Positions 13,960-27,648 of a DNA stretch of 64,000 bases are shown here, one piece after another. Every line of letters begins with the position of its first letter. Positions within the stretch are counted from its first letter, which is position 1. The stretch comes from Capitella teleta (Eukaryota; Annelida; Polychaeta; Capitellidae), in NCBI GenBank assembly GCA_000328365.1, contig KB304411.1:140978-204977 (forward strand), in the 5' to 3' direction. The translations under genes and the position numbers were made by a program. The notes beneath the pieces are model-generated. The model worked only from the letters and a program-made list of their open reading frames with translations. It did no database searches and was not told the origin of the DNA.

Positions 13960-16900
13960 ACACTGTCATAAGTATGAAGATGAGTTTTCTTTCTTACAGG
14001 GAGAAGCTCATCTCCATATTATATGAGCATTGTGGTTGCATAAGATTGAACGCATTCATGAACAGTCATAATACTAGCTGTCATACATGTACATACTAAT
14101 TATTACTATAGTGTTACTATTCGACTCACGTGTTGGCGGTTCGTTTGCAATTAGTCCGGATTAATGCGGCGGCTGTCCTTCCTCTTGTGATTTTTTTCTC
14201 TTTTTTTATTTTTTTATGTCCTGCAAGATATTCTATTTGTAACTTATATTTTATATATCTCTCTATATTATATTGCATGCATATGCAAAAGAAATAGTAT
14301 CAGCTATTTTCACGTATAACCATGCGTACGTAGGTGGCGCAGCAGTTGAATAAAATTTTGCATCTCCGTTTCACAACGAGATCGTGCCCCGTCTTATATT
14401 CCTCTCTGTTGCTACCTCTCTGATACAACCATGCTCCACCCATTCCTCATATGAATAGCGTGGGCCGCATAATTTTGGGAGTCGGCAAAGCCCCTGTCCA
14501 AGCACAATTTCTCCACACCCATGCGAAAAGTGAGTTACAGTTTCCAATGTGTTAGTACAATGATTCCAATTTTCTGCATCAGCTTTCGGGACTCCGGACA
14601 CCTACCGCGAGGCAGACACTTGACGCAGTTACTTCATCGGCCTGACCCGGGATCTCGACATAAGCTGGCTACGGGTGATTACGTCTGTACTACTACTTGA
14701 CTTTGACAAAGGGTCGTGAGATTCAAAGTCCAGTACAGAAGTAAAATGTCAAAAACCCCGTAAAATTGTAGCCGTTTGCATGCACGGATACCTATATCTT
14801 TCACAAATCTAAACCCATACAAGTCACAAATATCAAAATATTGAATAATTGTTACCTTAGCACCAACAGCTTGCATGCTGCCTGGGTGCACATTATTAGC
14901 ATAAATCTTTTATTTTATCTATAATCTCTGATCCCTGCAGGGTTCGATGACGTCTGATTCTTCAATTGATTGGATAGTTAAATTCAGTTAGAATATAAAA
15001 CCTATGTTGGAGTTTAGTGTGACTGGATTAATACCTACCCTCTGGCGCAGTAGAAAAGTAAGTGAAGGAAACCTCTTACGTAATGGCGAGGCTCAATCAA
15101 GGACCTTGGGTTCAATATGCCGCATACACAAAACTGAAATGCTATGTCGAACACAACGGCATTTTTTTGAATGTATCTGCTCATCTGAGTGATCATAACG
15201 CAATTATGTACGTTATGAATACTAGTTTGCTTTAGTAATATTCAGTATGCACAATTTAATTTGGTTTGTAATACATGTAAGGATAATAATACTAATTAAT
15301 CCCGTTTTCGATGCATGTAATTACTAATTTGGCATTTATGGCATTGAATATAATGATATTAATGAAATGAAAATTGTGATCCAATTTTCGGACTCATCGA
15401 TCGATCGATCATTTCTAAGGCTAGTAAATCAAAAATTTGCTTCTACAATAATTTGGTGCCAAGCAGTGGACCGGTGGTGTACTTTTTTCAAAGAGGTGAA
15501 GCGGAATGAAAGGGAAATAATACATACATTATGCTGTATGACTTCATGGTCATCGCGCATTCGATGCTCCAATGGAAACGTTATGATCCGGGAATTCCTC
15601 TGTTTCTTTCCTCCGGCTTCGTTTTATGCTTTGTTAATTGGCTTCTTCCGTACCACTTTCTTTTCTCTCTCTAATGACGTAATCAATGGTCGCCAACGCG
15701 TACTGCAATACATTAGCTGGTACGACATAACTTAATTTTTAGAACTACTAACTAGATAATTAAAAACAATACTTAAAATTTTGAAAGGACCCATGGAACC
15801 GTAAATCGAAGCACCGTATTCAGCTTTCTTTCAATCTTTGTTTTGTATTTTATGAGAGGCGTTTTTCTTTTTTTTTTTTTTTTTTTTTTCCGCAGCGGCA
15901 TACAGCCAAAAGTAAAGGATAACATACCCGGTTTAAGCCCTGCAGATGTTATGATAGTTTATGTACTTAATTAACTAAACTTAACTAGTTTAATGTAATT
16001 TTGTGTAGGTATAATATGAATGACCCTAACTGACCAGTATACTAAAGAGTACTTGTCGAGTACATGCCAGGGACCATATGGCGATCTTTGTCCTGGATTC
16101 GAGAGCCGAATCGTCTTCGTTAATTCGAGAACCGCACCATTTCCCTCCACTAAAATACTTGTGAAATCAGTGCTTCACCCAGAAACGATTTTGTTTTTCA
16201 AGTACCGGTTTCAGTTAATGTACATTATGTAGCTATATAATGAATTCTGGGTTGCCAACAAAATGCACTGGACTCAGTACAACAGTAACAACGTCCTTTT
16301 TGTTTTTAACACTTTTTTGCTGTTGTGATAAGATGGCTTATCGTGCTAATCATTGACATAGATTCATTATCGATGGAGCACAGAAGATGCCTGGATCCGC
16401 TGCTCCTGAAATCGGGTTTTGAAACCAGTTGAAACTGGATTTTCACAAACTGCGTCGCTCGCATAACATTTAGTTCTACGAACCAGCAATGCTCTGCACA
16501 ATAAAACTGTGACCAATCTGCATAAGGTGATCATAGGAAAGTAGGATATAGGGGCATATAAAACATTTATGGTTATGTTAAATGCAGGAGGCATAACGAG
16601 CTGGAAGAGTAACCAACTGTCTGGAGGTTCATGACCTCACCGACGGACTTTCGGTGCAAAGAGTGTGTTGTAGTGCTTTGTGTTTGGGGTACATTATGTT
16701 GTACACAACGAATCTTGTTTACAACTTCTGTAGTTCTACGCGAATGCATTCAGCTAAACAATCACAATTACATTAATCGTAATTATAAGGGCGAGTGAAG
16801 CTGTGAGAGTCTGTACTATAAGTGCATACTCAAATACTATAAATATTATTACAATTATACATGAATATACTATTAGTGCATGTTAATATAATACAGGTAG

Positions 16901-18432
16901 GCCCCTGTTAATAGTATGCATGATAAATATACACACCATCTTTGATCGTGTCCCTCGAGAGTACTTGCATGTGCATGTACTTGACATGCAGTGTTCGATA
17001 TATCGGCCCCTGGTGTGACTAGTTTCCTGGTGCATGTATACGAAGAGTTCAAAGATGCGTGCGATTGCATAAGGGATTACGCTGAAGTGATCCCACTATC
17101 GTATTATGTATTGTGGCGCAGAACACATGGTATGTAGTAATAGATAAATTTAGCAAATTATTTATATCATAAATAATAAAAACACATGGCATGATGCACT
17201 AATTAAAATGCACATATGTGTATACTATACGGTGTATGGTTCCTATTAACTTATCAAGCCTTAAGGTTCCGATGAAATTCATTCTTCTCAAATGTAGTAT
17301 CTCGATGTCGTGAAGGTGAGCATTATTCAATCAAGAGAAGTAAACATCTACGCTCTCGTTACACATCAGTTGAACTGAAACACCTGTAATGCGTTCACAC
17401 CGGTGCCTTCGCTCTGCTTGCTGAGCATTGACCGATCGAGGGGTTCAATGACATGCATGTGGCTACATAAACTGGGTGACACCAGGTCAACCGATGCTCA
17501 AAGAAAAAGCAATGCATCAACGAATCAAATCTAGTCCCCGTGAGCCTTAAACGGTTAAACCAGGCTGCTGGCAAATGCTACATACAAACCCCAGATCTAG
17601 TTCTGCAACACACAACCCAGGCAAGTGGATTATTCAATCACAACCCTGGATTGATCTGCCAGAGGCACTAGCACTCTGCCCGAAACAAGGTTAAACCTTG
17701 TACTGCATAATTCATAAAATATTACCCAAGTCATTCAGAGGTTTCAGACAGGCGAATGGAAGCTTACACAATAAAAACAGAGGTTTCATGAAATAAATTT
17801 ATTAATAAAATAAAAAGAGCTTCAGATTGATGATGAAACATAAAATGATAGCAAACTCTTTTCATATTCAGAATGAAGAAACCAGAAAAAAAAAAAACAA
17901 TAAAAAATAATAATTCAACATGAGAACACAATAGAGCAGGAAACAAACATGAATTACGCTCGTGAATATTAAAAAAAACCCCAAAAAACCATGCATATTA
18001 ATCATAATAATACTCATGAATATTCACACATTCAAACTGGCATCCGAAGAATTGACATAATAAATGCGAGATATTATGTCAAACAGTTCAGAAGGGGCAA
18101 GGCTTGTAAATTATGACGACAATATGGCACGAGAGTGAGCAAGCCCCCACCCCCTCTCTAGTATTGATAATAAAATAATATTACTTCAAATATAATTTAA
18201 TTTATGAGACCTTTTTTGAAGTTACACAGCAAGTGGAGCCACAGCACAAAACAAAACACTGCAGCAGAGAAAAATAAATCCTAGCAAATCCTCATTCTTC
18301 ATCTTAGAATAAATCCTAGCAAATCCTTGTTTTTCATCTTTTAGAGAGTTCCATGGGACTCTACACATCACCCGAAACACAAATATGTACACAACGCATC
18401 CATCTTCAGTTCAACATGAACTGCTGTAATCT
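13959..18432. other. Intergenic region, with repeat fragments
   Basis: There is no recognisable gene. At about 14,330-14,400 and 15,040-15,120 there are tRNA-like A-box sequences (TGGCGCAG). The second is followed 70 bp on by a B-box-like GGTTCAAT, so these may be SINE heads. A T-run lies at about 15,870-15,889. A piece at about 15,925-15,955 ('ggtttaagccctgcagatgtta') resembles the right end of the repeat in REXO5 intron 1. An AATAAA on the minus strand at 17,798-17,803 could end the SLC25A38 transcript, giving a 3' UTR of about 630 nt. Confidence 0.45.
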
Positions 18433-21400
18433 TCAGTTTAACCCCACCCTCTTTATCATCTGCAAGAGAAGTAGGTCAAAGTCAAGTGTTTGTTTTTCAT
18501 TTGTGATTAGAAATACCTCTTCAAAGAAGGTCCAGGCAAACGCTGCCATCATTGATCGCCTCATTGTGCGCAGAACAGTGCCTCGGAAGAAACCATGAAC
18601 GCCATCTTTCTGCAAAAGTTCAAAAGAGTAATTAATCAATTTGAAAAAAAATAAAATAAATAAAATAAAAAACGAAACCTAACATTGAATTTCACCAATT
18701 GTTCAGAATAATTATAATTCCGAGAGAACGTACCGCGTAGATGTTGTGAATAACAAAACGAACGGAGTGGTACTTTGAAGGGTCAAGCTGCATGTGAGTC
18801 TTGACCACATCAGCTGGTTGAGTAACCACAGCTGCCACGAATCCAGAGCAGATGCCACAGGAGAAGTGGACCATCGGAGCAGTTGGCGTGGACACCAGCT
18901 GATCTGCAAGAGAAGAGTTCAGAGGTCAGTCCAAAGGTCATGTCAAAAGGGGTCGTCATGCATGAGAGCAAGAGCAGTCGTTTCTGAGGAACTCTCAATT
19001 GGAGCCAGACATAGTTAATCTATTATGCAAATGCTGTATCCACTATGCCGTCCACATAGCTGGTCAAGAAGAATCGCAAATCATTGGATGAGTTAAAAGG
19101 AGAAGAGACAAGCCATGTGGATAGGGGACACAGCATTAATCAGAGGTCATTAGATCAATGCAATCAGAAGGCAGCGATGCTGATGTCTCGTACAATAAAG
19201 GAAAAGGAAAGGCAGAGATTAGCGCTCACACTGTACAAGGTCATGGCGCACCCATAATTACCCAGCTGAGGAGAAAGCAATGGTGATGAGAGGAAGGAGG
19301 GGGAACACGGAGCCAGCAACGGCGGCAGCAGCCAATCAGCTTCAATCATCTACCGCCAACGAGAGAAAGAAACGCATCAGTGGCTGCTTTGATAGCTGCA
19401 CATTACGGCACCAGGGCGCACTGTGCTGCTAAGGTCATCATGCATTAAGTGGAAACTTAAAGAGTTCTGCAGAAGAGTGCGACATGGTGCCAGAAATTGA
19501 GAAACAACTGACACTGATCGCTAGCAATGAAACAAAAATACAAAGCAACAAATCAGCCATCAGTCTCAGTTGATGTAAACACTAGAATAAAACCTTGTGC
19601 ATGCTTGGAAGTTGAAATAAGTACACTTACATTCACGGACGACCTTCTTACTACGGTCATACATCAGGAGATATAGACCAGAGAAGGGCACATCACGCAG
19701 CAGAGTGGCGCGCATTCCACTGAACAGACCTGCAAACATCTTGATATAATCACAACACAACACTCATCACGCACTCACCCTTCACGCCTTCTCCTTTATA
19801 GATGGTGGCCAGCGCATTTCCCATTCCTTTGTACTGAAACTGAGCACTCTGCAAAAGCAATGTAAACAATAACAAGGCATCCTGAGCATTGAACGCACCT
19901 CAAAGCGCGTCTTGATCACGGTGAAAGGGAGCATGGTGACGCCAGCCACAGTGCGAGCGCACCCTCCAATGGCGACAGACTCCCATGCAGAGGGGTCACT
20001 ACTGCCGAAAGTAGTGCGCAGCCAGTTCATGGAGCCGAAGTAGACGCCCACGCCTGGCACGGTGCGCGTCAGGGAAGGGACACATCCCCTCCACAGCCCC
20101 TTCAGCTTCTCACTGCGAACGACGGTGATTGCTATGTTGATCGCCCCAGGATTACACCTGAGAGAGCAAATGTCAGTAAGGTCAGAGAACACATAGGTCA
20201 ACACTTACCCAAGAGCTTTGGGGGACTGGATGCGGGTCTTGAGCATGTCCAACGGCTGGAAGAGCAGTGTTGAACACGTGCCGCTGAGGGAGCCGGCCAG
20301 GGTCGACTTGATCAGCGGCGACTGGAACGAGATAAGGAAAATTATCAACTGATATCAAAGTAACATCCACTGATTCGACGTACTTCTTGCCGTTTGCGAG
20401 AACAATACATACGACAGATAAAGCCTCAAATGAATTGCATTTCAATGAGAATTGATACTTAAAGGCAACATGATATAGCGTAACCAGACACCGTGCACAA
20501 GAGAGTTGTGACACAGAAATAGTTTAAACCCACATGCAGCGTATTCATAGCCAGCAGCAGGGTCTGCGGGACAGAGCTCAAAACGAAGAGGAGAAGCCAG
20601 CAGTTGTTTGTGAGGATGCGGAGGGTTTTTCAGCACATCAGCTGATGCATGCACTAGTGCATCAGTCATTGTGTGATTGCAGTGATTGTGAAAACAATGC
20701 CCTAAATAGTGGGTCCAGCCGGTGAGTTATATATGATATATCAGTTATTAAGAACTGAAAACTACTAATAGGAAACCCATGCAATCTAGATTTAAAAATA
20801 GCACAGTTCAACACTGAACCGACTTAAGTTATGCAATATTCTGGTGACTAAAATTGATTTCTAGGTAACTCTTTAAGCGCCCAGCATTGAGTGATTGTTC
20901 TTCCTAACTGGGTCTCATACATTTGCATAGACAGGGTAATCAGCAAGAATTGGAGCAAGGGAAGCCGAAGCCATATCACAAATATAACTTTTGCTGTGCT
21001 AAAAATATTAAATATTTCCTAATTCAAAAGGCTGATCATGAGGAGATCATACCCTTGTCAGAGGTGCCAGAAACAGAAGGTCGACCTTCTCAACAACCTC
21101 TGGAAGACACCACTTGTATGATGTATCAGACTGGAGCGAACTCATGAAGGGATCGTGTGCTCAAAACTAATTAAGCTGCCAAAAAAAAAAAAAAAAACAA
21201 TTGCAGAAAAATATAGGTTACAGTATTGCACAATTGAAATTAACCTCTAGTCCCATTCACTCTATTTTGATCTATAAGCCACTCCATTCAAATCCAGACT
21301 ATTTCTAATTCGCCAGGGCATCAACAAGTCTGGACAGTGGCTACATGGACAGTGGCTACAATTAAATTTACACGGGTGGATTCAACTTAATGCTAACTTT

Positions 21401-22260
21401 CTATTCTTATAGTCTCGAATTGAGTTATTGAACCAGGCTCATTCTACGACAGTAATCTAGGCGGTGAGAGGCGTCGGTCGGTTGGTGACTGGTTTCAAAC
21501 AGCCCTTTGACCCAGTGCTAAGCCCTCTCTAAAATTTCTTAATCAACAGGTGTGGTAGCCTGGTAGTGGTAGCAAAGAAGAGCTAGCTAACCACTTTGCC
21601 ATCACTCCACACTACATACATACATACAATCGAACGCATATCTTTTATTTTTACTTTTTTTTTAGTACTCTCAACTGATTTACTACTAGGGTCGCTTCGA
21701 GAAATGCACGTCATCCGTAACACGTAGTTCCAGTTAACAACATTTCAATGCAGATTCTTCAGTGAACAGGGCCACACCAGGCCAGTCATGCCTCCCAGAT
21801 TAAATTCCAAGAATCAGCTGGAGTCATGACACATACATAATTATTGATACATGTATTCCCAGAATCGTAACGTTATGAAATATGAATGAACATGTGTTAA
21901 CAGCTGGTCAATCACACACAATGACCAGGAATCTAAGACTAAACGTAAATAGTCACTCAGTCAATTTAGACAAAGCTGTACCACTCAATATCCAATACGA
22001 CTAGAATGACATAACCTTGAGGAATTTTATGAATAAACAAGAAATATGCGAAGGGAAGTGACAAAGTGTGGGTGGGTTTACACAAGCCAAGTGCGTTATG
22101 ATTCCTCAAACTGGAATAAACCAGAGCTGGTTGACTGTGGATCCATCGTCATGCGAACAAGAAAATAATCACAATTGTTCGATTGAGGGGGCCGTCTCAC
22201 CTGAAGAAGGGTTTCGATCATGGCGACGGTTTTTTCTTTGAGGAAGAAATCCTGTTGCAT
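18433..22260 (-). CDS. SLC25A38: SLC25A38, mitochondrial glycine carrier
   Basis: Coding exons on the minus strand: 22260-22201, 20321-20209, 20157-19899, 19848-19779, 19729-19631, 18903-18734, 18609-18433. Phases agree and the product is 315 aa (human 304). Mitochondrial carriers have three repeats, and their signatures are present: [12 protein letters not shown] (P43 to K48), [12 protein letters not shown] and [16 protein letters not shown]25A38-specific stretches include [69 protein letters not shown] and [20 protein letters not shown]. The family imports glycine across the inner mitochondrial membrane for the first step of haem synthesis (yeast Hem25). The start Met (QQDFFLKEK) is the first in exon 1; a second in-frame Met lies 13 codons later. 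The C-terminal tail after FEEV is longer and less conserved than in vertebrates. Intron 1 (1.9 kb) contains a possible antisense gene. Confidence 0.95.
20534..21147 (+). CDS. Possible two-exon gene antisense within SLC25A38 intron 1 (unrecognised)
   Basis: An open frame from ATG 20534 runs to a consensus donor (CG|GTGAGT, exon end 20721). An acceptor (TTTGCATAG) at 20930 joins it in frame to 20931-21147, ending at TGA; together they make 134 aa. The first part is acidic and polar with a Cys/His cluster ([10 protein letters not shown]). The second is charged, with [15 protein letters not shown] near the end. CATGCAG just before codon 3 could instead be an acceptor, making this the 3' part of a longer transcript. 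No family is recognised. The support is only splice-site quality and frame agreement, so it may be chance. Confidence 0.3.
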
Positions 22261-22352
22261 CCAGGAGAATTGAGTTTACCAACACAGAAAATTTGAGAAG
22301 AGATTTTGGCAAAATGAGTCTCTGACAACCGCCGCCGTCGCGTTAAGGGTGG

Positions 22353-22439
22353 CTATCCCTTCACTGCAGTGTCCGAATAATCGGAGTAATAAATCTCATT
22401 GACCCTGAAGAATGGTTCCTTGGCGATTGAAGACAGCAT
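22353..22439 (-). other. Upstream ORF in the SLC25A38 5' leader (28 codons)
   Basis: On the minus strand, ATG at 22439 in good context (ACCATGC) opens a 28-codon frame (starts MLSSIAKEPFFRV) that stops 93 nt before the SLC25A38 start codon. If transcription begins after the TATA box at 22,546-22,555, this uORF lies in the leader and would reduce translation of the carrier. It is not in frame-fusion with the carrier. Whether the leader is spliced is unknown. Confidence 0.4.
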
Positions 22440-22545
22440 GGTAAACTTCAGAACCACGATTTGGTGAAACACAAAAATCAAAATGGAGGTAGAAGTCTTC
22501 TTCTTGGCGATCAGCGAGCAGAGATGCAGGAATCGGACGACCGAA

Positions 22546-22555
22546 CTTTATATAC
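22546..22555 (-). promoter_or_regulatory. TATA box of SLC25A38
   Basis: GTATATAAAG on the minus strand lies about 285 nt upstream of the SLC25A38 start codon. The predicted transcript start would be near 22,520. It is inferred from sequence and position only. Confidence 0.45.
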
Positions 22556-23439
22556 CCAAGCACTGACCCAAATTCTTGCGCGTGACCTAGTTACAATATC
22601 ACATATTATGCAGCGATTTCATCAGTTTTGACGCACGTACAGTACATGATATGTTCATTGGGTGGGGATCTATCAATATGTGAGCTTTAGCACGGTGCAT
22701 GGCGGATATTTCCAGGAAATGCAGTGGATTTAGACCGGCACTAGAACTTGTTGGCCAGGCGCACGTGCTGTGATGAAGGGATTGATTATATTATTGGGTC
22801 GGGTTCAAAGAATGGCACTGTTCACGCCTGCAGCACATGTAATCAAGGTCAAGGTCAAATTGAGAAAAACACAGGTCTGATGATCATAATGCAAGCAATG
22901 AGGGCGGAGATCATGTCGAAGGCGGATGCCGCCCGGCTGATGCAAGAATGCGTAACGATTTGAGAGCGTGCAACAAACATAATGAAGATGCAAATTTATG
23001 CAGATTATGCAAAGAGGTCAATGAAGATCCATGAATATTCAAATTCAAATAATAATTTTGTCTATTTAATATGCAATTTGGATGTAGGAATTAAATACTA
23101 AATATTTAATTTGCATTGTACGTAGTGTTTAGAACTTTTATCACACTCACTGTAACCGACAGTTACTCAACCCAATTACCCTGCTAGCATAGATTACAAA
23201 ACAAGTCTCGATAATAATATTCTCAATAATTCTACAATACGTATACTTTTGTATGACTTAACTTATAATGCTATATTATGTATTGAGTAATAATTATGAT
23301 ATAACGATTTGTTATACAGGTATCATGCATGCACATGTCATAATATACATGTACGTGTGTGCGATATTTGAACGCCTAAGGGTGCGCATATATCTATAAC
23401 ATTTAGACGGGATAAAACTAGATGCCTATACGTGCGCCA

Positions 23440-24147
23440 TATACGGAGTGGGCCAAAGGTAGTCTATGTTTTCCATATGTTAAAAACAAAACTCTGAAAT
23501 GTGTTGAAATGTATGAATTATTCCAAAAAATAACAACCTGGTATGGATTGACTATGTTATTCTGCGCCCATTTATGCAAAGAAATCAAGGTAAACGTCAA
23601 TTTTGAATGAGGGAGGAACATTTAGATGGGCGTTGTGAGTGATCGCGCAGAGAGCGAAATCAAATGAGCCCCTGAACGAGCATTGAGAAATGTCATCTCT
23701 TGCATGGCGCTTTAATACAAACTCTCTGCTTTGTTCTGATTTTAGGAAATGAACATTAGTGCTACTGTCGCAACTAAGCACTCTCAAACAAACACATAGA
23801 ATGAGAGCGTTGCCTTAATTTTGCGTTCAATGGAGCTTGTCCATGGTCCAATGCCCTGTTTGCCGCCAAAAGTGGTAATATTGCGGAATGCATGATGAGC
23901 GCACTCTATTAATTGAGATAAATCGGCATACATGATTAAATGTTGATTAAATTGGAATACAAATGATAGGAATAGCAACATGACACGTACGATCAATCAT
24001 ACTAAGTATTTATCTCTCTTATCTTTGCATGATATTAACACTGCGATCTGTTTTGCAACACTTTCTCAGAAATGCGTTGCGCCATTGAAAAGCATTGAGA
24101 TCTTTAACATGGAGTAGATATAGACCACTTTTGGCCCACTCTCTATA
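23440..24147 (+). mobile_element. Nonautonomous TIR transposon (MITE), copy 1, 708 bp
   Basis: The left end TATACGGAGTGGGCCAAAGG and the reverse complement of the right end, TATAGAGAGTGGGCCAAAAG, form terminal inverted repeats that extend with mismatches for about 28 bp (through GTAGTCTAT/GTGGTCTAT). TA at both ends is compatible with a TA target duplication, as in the Tc1/mariner superfamily. No transposase is encoded. A second, direct copy lies at 29,640-30,307. Confidence 0.8.
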
Positions 24148-24330
24148 GGACCAATAAATTAAGGAATGAATATTTTGAAAGTATACATTAATTCCTATGA
24201 TCGCCATTGATAAGTTTGACATAAAAGCATGACTACTGTATATTGCAAATGAGAAAGTGTGCATGTATATATGTGTATAGTACCATATTATTTTTTAGGA
24301 TGCTTGAGGCTGGATGTCTGGTGTTTAGGC

Positions 24331-24352
24331 CTATACAGGGTGATTCGTAAGT
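24331..24352 (+). repeat. Isolated mariner-like terminal sequence
   Basis: TATACAGGGTGATTCGTAAG resembles the start of mariner-type terminal repeats (TA then CAGGGTG). No opposite end was found nearby. Confidence 0.25.
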
Positions 24353-24458
24353 CTATCCACAGTCTGTGGGGAGTCTTCAATGTCAAGTATGCGCCGTAGA
24401 GTGTTACATAACATAAGTGCTTTCTCCTCTAAAACCACGCTAGTTATCACAATTTTGT

Positions 24459-24494
24459 TTTGTTGTTGTTGTTGTTGGTTGTTGTTGTTGTTGT
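24459..24494 (+). repeat. (TTG)n microsatellite
   Basis: A short, slightly interrupted run of TTG units. Confidence 0.8.
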
Positions 24495-24676
24495 AATAAC
24501 CACGCATGTTGAGTTCAAGAGTATTTCACTTCTCACTCATAAAATCTTTGCAATAGCCATTTTTATGACATCCGAATTTTATGATATTTCAATTATCTTG
24601 AATGACCAATTATATGTAACAAAAGTTGTGGTTAGCTGGCGTAATATATACATAAATTATTATTTAAAAATTACTA

Positions 24677-24925
24677 CAGCAAGGGTCGGCATCTCGTATT
24701 GAGTGGAGGGCCGGATCAGGATAATGCCACATAGCAAGGGGCCAGACCAGATAATAAACTACAAGAGCTAATTAACTATAACTATTCAACTACGTGTTTA
24801 TTCTAGGATTTTAACAGGGCCGGGGTTTTCTATAAGGACAATAAAATTACAGGGAACCTGTACAAGCCGAAGGCAGGCACCACTAAGGGGGTCCGGGGGC
24901 AGGTTCCCCGGAAGTTTTAGAAAGT
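24677..24925 (+). repeat. hAT-like end and GC-rich palindromic block
   Basis: AAGGGTCGGCATCTCGTATT followed by GGGCCGGATCAG resembles hAT terminal regions (CAGGGGTCGGCA type). About 200 bp on, 'gggggtccgggggcaggttc' followed by CCCCGG is a GC-rich imperfect palindrome in otherwise AT-rich sequence. The two may belong to one decayed element; no transposase is seen. Confidence 0.3.
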
Positions 24926-27420
24926 TAGCATAAAGTGAGTTGAATGCATCTGTGTAAATTTAGTTAAAGTCACTGTCCACAAACCTGTGATGCCCTGGCG
25001 AATTAAAAATAGCCTTGATGTTAATGCAGTGGCCTATACCTGTACGTCAAAATGGCAAAATGAAGCCAAAGGGACAGAGCTAACTCCAACACTGAAACCG
25101 AAATTTTTCTGCAATTTTTTTAGCACCCAGTCTCTTCATGAGTGTGCGCCGGTCAGATGCATCATGAGTCTTTATCATGTGGTAATTTTAATTCTTCCTC
25201 TGGTCTTCCGGGTCAGCTTCAGAGCTTGTCAATTAAGCATTATATACTATAGAGATCAGAGATCCTATAATAAGTGTTAAATATATCATACATATATTTC
25301 TAAAAACAAAAGACTGTGAATACTTGCATTCAATACGAAAAGAACGCTGATATCTTTATAAAAAAAAATTTAAAAAAATTAGGTTACAATCAATTGAACG
25401 TTCTGAAAAAGAAACTTTACGCCTATATGCAAAGCTTATATGCAACGTCAAATGAAATAATACAATATCATCAACGTTTATCGCAAATCGCTATAACAGA
25501 CATCTGAATTGCACAATTTGAATCGTGCTTCTATCCAGTTAAAATTATGGAATAATTGTATCGTCACATGATATGTAACGTATTATGAATCGTATTAATA
25601 ACCACACGAGGCCACGAGTGACCGGCTTGTGGTTTCTAGTATTATCTCTATTGTACGACTTATCTTTCTGCTGAGCATTTTTCTTTGTTGTGTACCTAAT
25701 AGCTACATGTAGTCGCAGTTTTAGTTTTACGGGTTATAAGTTAGAGTAAGAATTATAATGCAGATGGAAGCCATATCAGCACAGAGTGCAGTGTATTGGC
25801 TATTCAACTGAGCCCCCACTGACTGCGATGATAACTACATGTATTACACCATGAACTGGAATTATTGATGCAATGATTCGTATCACCTGATTTGATTCAA
25901 CGAAGCGCCATTGTTTGCGTTGTCGAGGTAACACTACTTTTCCGCTATTTCAGTTTTGGCATTTCCCTCTCACTGAGACATAATTATTTTCATTGTTCAT
26001 CAGTGAAAAACAGTTTCCGCAACAATTCCATAACACAAACTAAAACGCCCTCGATCATGATCGATTATATTTATAAGAAATAAATATACAATAACGGACA
26101 TAATAAATCGCATCTTATACATTCACAATCGAATATATTAAAATATAAATGCCGAGAAAAAACACGTGATTGATTATAAAATGCTCATTCAGCGAAAAGC
26201 AACTTTATATAATTTATGTTGACGTTGGCGGAGTTAAAAATAGAATAGACCATGCACACATCATATGAAAAACAACAATCAATTTTCTACGATGTTCTAT
26301 TTTTCTCTCTGTTCTTCTAAAATCAATCACGTGGCCAACAAAAGCACGGAACCCGCATCCGACCCATACTCCATGTGTGCTTCTATGCAGTACGTGTAGT
26401 TCTGACTCATACAGGATCGCCGAGATGGACGCTGCATCACTTATGGAAGTTCCCATACGTTCCGTACATTGGCCTGGAATACTTCAGTAGACTAGATGCC
26501 ACGCAAATACGACATATAGTTGGAATACCTGGGGTCAAGGACATGCGGTCATCGGAATACCTGCTTCCTCTTCTGTTCGTGAACTGATCAGTTGAGAATT
26601 ATTGAATACCTCTCAAGGTCATGGTGTAGGTGATCTAGACACGCGGATGCTCAGTGCACTGGCGTTAGTCAATAACATTGAAGGTCATAGGTCAATTTAC
26701 AATGAATGCAAACATTGTTTTCGTGATATTTTCAGCAGTTCCGAACCGATTTTATCGAAAGAAAAATTTGTTTTGAGGTGGAATATCTGTTTAGTGCTTG
26801 AACCGACACATATCGAAAGGATGTTTGCTTGAAATGGCAACTCACATGCATTAGATCGACTGCATATGAAGATAATTACATAAGATTGTTGATGGATGAA
26901 TTCTCACAAGGGAGATGGGGTTTTGGCGAATCCCTCCCTACTCGGGCTTTTCTGAGGGCAATGAGTTCGCCTCCGGAAACCTCTGAAGGCATTGTGTATA
27001 AGCACCCGGTTGGCCGCTCCGACCGACTGGTGGTGTGGGTGCTGCGAAGGGCCTTCGTTTGACTCGGTGTAAGTCATCAATCATCATAATTATAAGAACG
27101 TGCTGATTGGTTATTAAAATACTTAGTGTATTTCTACTACAATACACCTATCTTTGTATTCGATTTAAAGCGCTCTGGCAATAGAAATTAGCCAGGCATA
27201 AATTATATCGATATGGACATATGGTTATTTAACTTATTAGGCCTATTATTTGATTTGTCAGATTTGATGTTTTCACGTTCAAAGTCAAAATAGAGTCGGT
27301 CTTGATGGAGATGGAGCCTGTGTCAGACTTCAGCAACTCACACGCAGCACGTGTCGAGCCACAAGTTGTTGTTGTGACCCATTTCAATTCTGTTCTCCTC
27401 CGACTGGAGGTCAATATACA
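24926..27420. other. Intergenic region, nothing recognised
   Basis: There are several short open frames on both strands, none resembling a known protein and none with matching splice context. The composition is AT-rich. Confidence 0.5.
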
Positions 27421-27466
27421 ACGTTATGATTTTTCTTCTACAGTTGTGAAGTCAGAATCATAACGT
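27421..27466. repeat. Perfect 11-bp inverted repeat made of CGTTATGAT motifs
   Basis: ACGTTATGATT (27421-27431) and AATCATAACGT (27456-27466) flank a 24-nt spacer. Each arm contains the window-wide overrepresented 9-mer CGTTATGAT. Confidence 0.8.
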
Positions 27467-27536
27467 GCCAAATGTTGAACTCACGACTGGCCAATCATCG
27501 GAGTAGTCATAGCGCACTGAATTCGTGCGAATTCTC

Positions 27537-27648
<112 letters not shown>

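Noticed and set aside
13758-14099. Open frames rich in poly-Tyr or poly-Leu over the (ATT)n array
   Set aside because: These are translations of the microsatellite. The same applies to the Ile, Asn and Leu runs at 27,458-27,841 and 59,259-59,484.
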